This document shows positions 6,341-7,689 of a stretch of DNA of 7,689 nucleotides, in pieces (within the stretch, counting starts at the first letter, position 1; each line of letters starts with the position of its first letter). This stretch comes from Campylobacteraceae bacterium (lineage in GTDB: Bacteria; Campylobacterota; Campylobacteria; Campylobacterales; Sulfurovaceae): assembly GCA_027066355.1 (NCBI GenBank), contig JAMONW010000127.1, positions 1 through 7,689 of the forward strand, in the 5' to 3' direction. The position numbers and the translations under genes are program-made. The notes below the pieces were generated by a model. The model was given only the letters and a program-made list of their open reading frames with translations. It had not been told where the DNA came from and searched no databases.

Positions 6341-6380
6341 CTTAGCTAAGAGCATAGAGTGCAGAGCATAGAGCTTTTTT
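6341..6380 (+). repeat. Palindrome, short direct repeats and T-run between nirA and dmsBC
   Basis: CTTAGCTAAG (6341-6350) is a perfect 10-bp palindrome just after nirA. It is followed by two copies of GAGCATAGAG (6350-6359 and 6364-6373), 14 bp apart, then CTTTTTT (6374-6380). No stable stem directly precedes the T-run, so a factor-independent terminator is not supported. A processing site, protein site or decayed hairpin are possibilities. Confidence 0.45.
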
Positions 6381-6404
6381 GCAAAGTAAAAACAAAGGAA
6401 AAAA

Positions 6405-7689
6405 ATGGAACCATTAACAGAAAATACTGCGCTTAGCAGCTTTATAAATTATAAAAATGAAACTAGAATGCAGTGTGGTAACTATACAATCGATTTGCCA
6501 GAGCTTAAAAGTGGTGAGCAGTATCGCTTTGTGTTTGATGCAACTGCGTGTGTTGGTTGCCACTGTTGTGAGGTGGCTTGTAATGAGCAAAACGCAAACC
6601 CTGATGATATAAAGTGGAGAAGAGTTGGCGAGATGGAAGCAGGAGTATTCCCTGATACTTTGCAGCTATTTAACTCAATGAGCTGTAATCATTGCATAGA
6701 TCCAGAGTGCCTAAAGGGTTGCCCTACAAATGCTTATATAAAATTAGAAAATGGCATAGTGTTTCATGATGATCCAAACTGTATAGGTTGCCAATACTGC
6801 ACATGGAACTGCCCTTATGAGGTGCCAACCTTTAACAAAGATAGAGGCATTGTAACAAAGTGCCATATGTGCGTAGATAAGTTAGAAGTTGGGCAAACCC
6901 CAGCATGTGTTCAAGCGTGTCCGGCAAATGCAATTAATATAGAGGTTGTTAATGTAGATAAATGGCTAAATGAGGATATGGCAAAAGAGGGCGTAGCTCC
7001 ACACCTACCAGATATAGAGATAACTAAACCAACTACAAGATATATACTGCCAGATTTACCAGAGGGTGCAGAGTTTAAACCAGCAGATGAGCATATTTTA
7101 AAACCAGCTCACCCCGAGTGGCCGTTAATTTTTATGACAGTTTTAACTCAAGCCTCAGTTGGAGCATTTGTAGCAATATTTTTAGGGCAGTTTTTATACT
7201 CTTTAGGTTTTAATCTACCATCTCCAACTGCAACTATGGCATTTTTTGCTCTAGCTCTTGCAGGAGTTGGCTTACCACTAAGTGCTTTGCATCTAGGGCG
7301 CCCTAGTAAGGCAATTTGGGCAATGCGAAACTATAAAACCTCTTGGCTTAGCCGCGAGGCAATAGCTCTTGGCGCATATGCAGGAGTTGCTGGGCTTGTT
7401 TGGCTAATGTATCTGTTTGATTTTAATGGTTTTTTAAAGCTTTTGTTTGAAGCAATAGGCGTAGCGCTTGGAGTTTATGGAATATATGCTCAAAGCAAAA
7501 TTTATAGAATTAAAGCAAGACCATCTTGGAATAGAGAATCTACAACAAAACGCTTTTTTGGCACAGGTTATATTGGCTTTTTAATTGTAAGCTTTTTATT
7601 GCTTTTAAGTAACCAAGCAAGTGGAGCATTTGTACTACTTGCAATTACACTGTTAGTTGGCGCAGGGCAGTATTTAATTATAAATGATG
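6405..7689 (+). CDS. DmsB-DmsC fusion: four-[4Fe-4S] subunit plus membrane anchor, 3'-truncated
   Basis: The frame is open from ATG 6405 (AGGA at 6396-6399, five bases upstream) to the right edge; 428 residues are visible. The N-terminal half is a DmsB/NrfC-type electron-transfer protein with sixteen Cys in four groups: 49/52/55/59, 94/97/102/106, 126/129/132/136 and 153/156/168/172, expected to hold four [4Fe-4S] clusters. After a linker (about 180-238) a membrane part begins, with hydrophobic segments near 240-268, 275-297, 318-338, 346-362, 388-402 and 406-425. It contains the DmsC hallmark HLGRP (296-300) followed by RNYKTSWLSRE (308-318). In DmsABC-type enzymes these are separate proteins; DmsC oxidises quinol and DmsB passes electrons to a molybdenum subunit. 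Here they are one chain, 67 bp after nirA. No signal peptide is seen. The likely partner is an assimilatory nitrate reductase, which is not in the window (inference). Confidence 0.88.
   Translation, partial: MEPLTENTALSSFINYKNETRMQCGNYTIDLPELKSGEQYRFVFDATACVGCHCCEVACNEQNANPDDIKWRRVGEMEAGVFPDTLQLFNSMSCNHCIDPECLKGCPTNAYIKLENGIVFHDDPNCIGCQYCTWNCPYEVPTFNKDRGIVTKCHMCVDKLEVGQTPACVQACPANAINIEVVNVDKWLNEDMAKEGVAPHLPDIEITKPTTRYILPDLPEGAEFKPADEHILKPAHPEWPLIFMTVLTQASVGAFVAIFLGQFLYSLGFNLPSPTATMAFFALALAGVGLPLSALHLGRPSKAIWAMRNYKTSWLSREAIALGAYAGVAGLVWLMYLFDFNGFLKLLFEAIGVALGVYGIYAQSKIYRIKARPSWNRESTTKRFFGTGYIGFLIVSFLLLLSNQASGAFVLLAITLLVGAGQYLIIND

Noticed and set aside
6350..6380. A factor-independent terminator after nirA
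   Set aside because: The T-run has no stable GC-rich stem directly before it, only direct repeats and 3-bp pairings, and the next gene appears to belong to the same operon.

Overview
The window looks like chromosomal DNA of a Campylobacterota (epsilonproteobacterial) species, perhaps a Sulfurimonas- or Arcobacter-like lineage. The DNA is AT-rich, genes are packed with 1-4 bp overlaps, TATAAT-type -10 boxes follow T-rich tracts without clear -35 boxes, and the protein families fit. The genus assignment is an inference from style and was not searched.

Region 1 (1-2982, + strand) is a run of four overlapping genes for type IV pilin-like (pseudopilin / minor pilin) proteins. The first is cut by the left edge and carries a Ser/Pro low-complexity spacer built from hexamer-based tandem repeats. 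The next three each start with a class III (prepilin peptidase) leader: a PilW/GspJ-like protein, a PilX/GspK-like protein lacking the usual Glu at +5, and a FimT/GspH-like protein. Together they resemble a minor-pilin priming/tip complex of a type IV pilus or type II secretion-like machine. The motor, secretin and prepilin peptidase genes are not in view.

Region 2 (2983-3020) is a short convergent junction with two AT-rich hairpins.

Region 3 (3021-7689) looks like a nitrate-assimilation locus. A NarK/NasA-type nitrate/nitrite MFS transporter (- strand) is divergent from a siroheme/[4Fe-4S] nitrite reductase of the NirA family (+ strand). The 128 bp between them carries a promoter for each direction. 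Downstream of nirA, and running off the right edge, is a single protein that fuses a DmsB-like four-[4Fe-4S] electron-transfer module to a DmsC-like membrane anchor. The working model is that the transporter imports nitrate/nitrite, a molybdenum nitrate reductase (not in the window; possibly just downstream) reduces nitrate with quinol electrons delivered by the DmsB-DmsC fusion, and NirA makes ammonium.

The points most worth a second look are the DmsB-DmsC fusion beside nirA, the roughly 120-residue cysteine-free C-terminal extension on NirA, and the length-variable-looking Ser/Pro repeat in the first pilin-like gene. No RNA genes, insertion sequences, CRISPR arrays or origins were seen.
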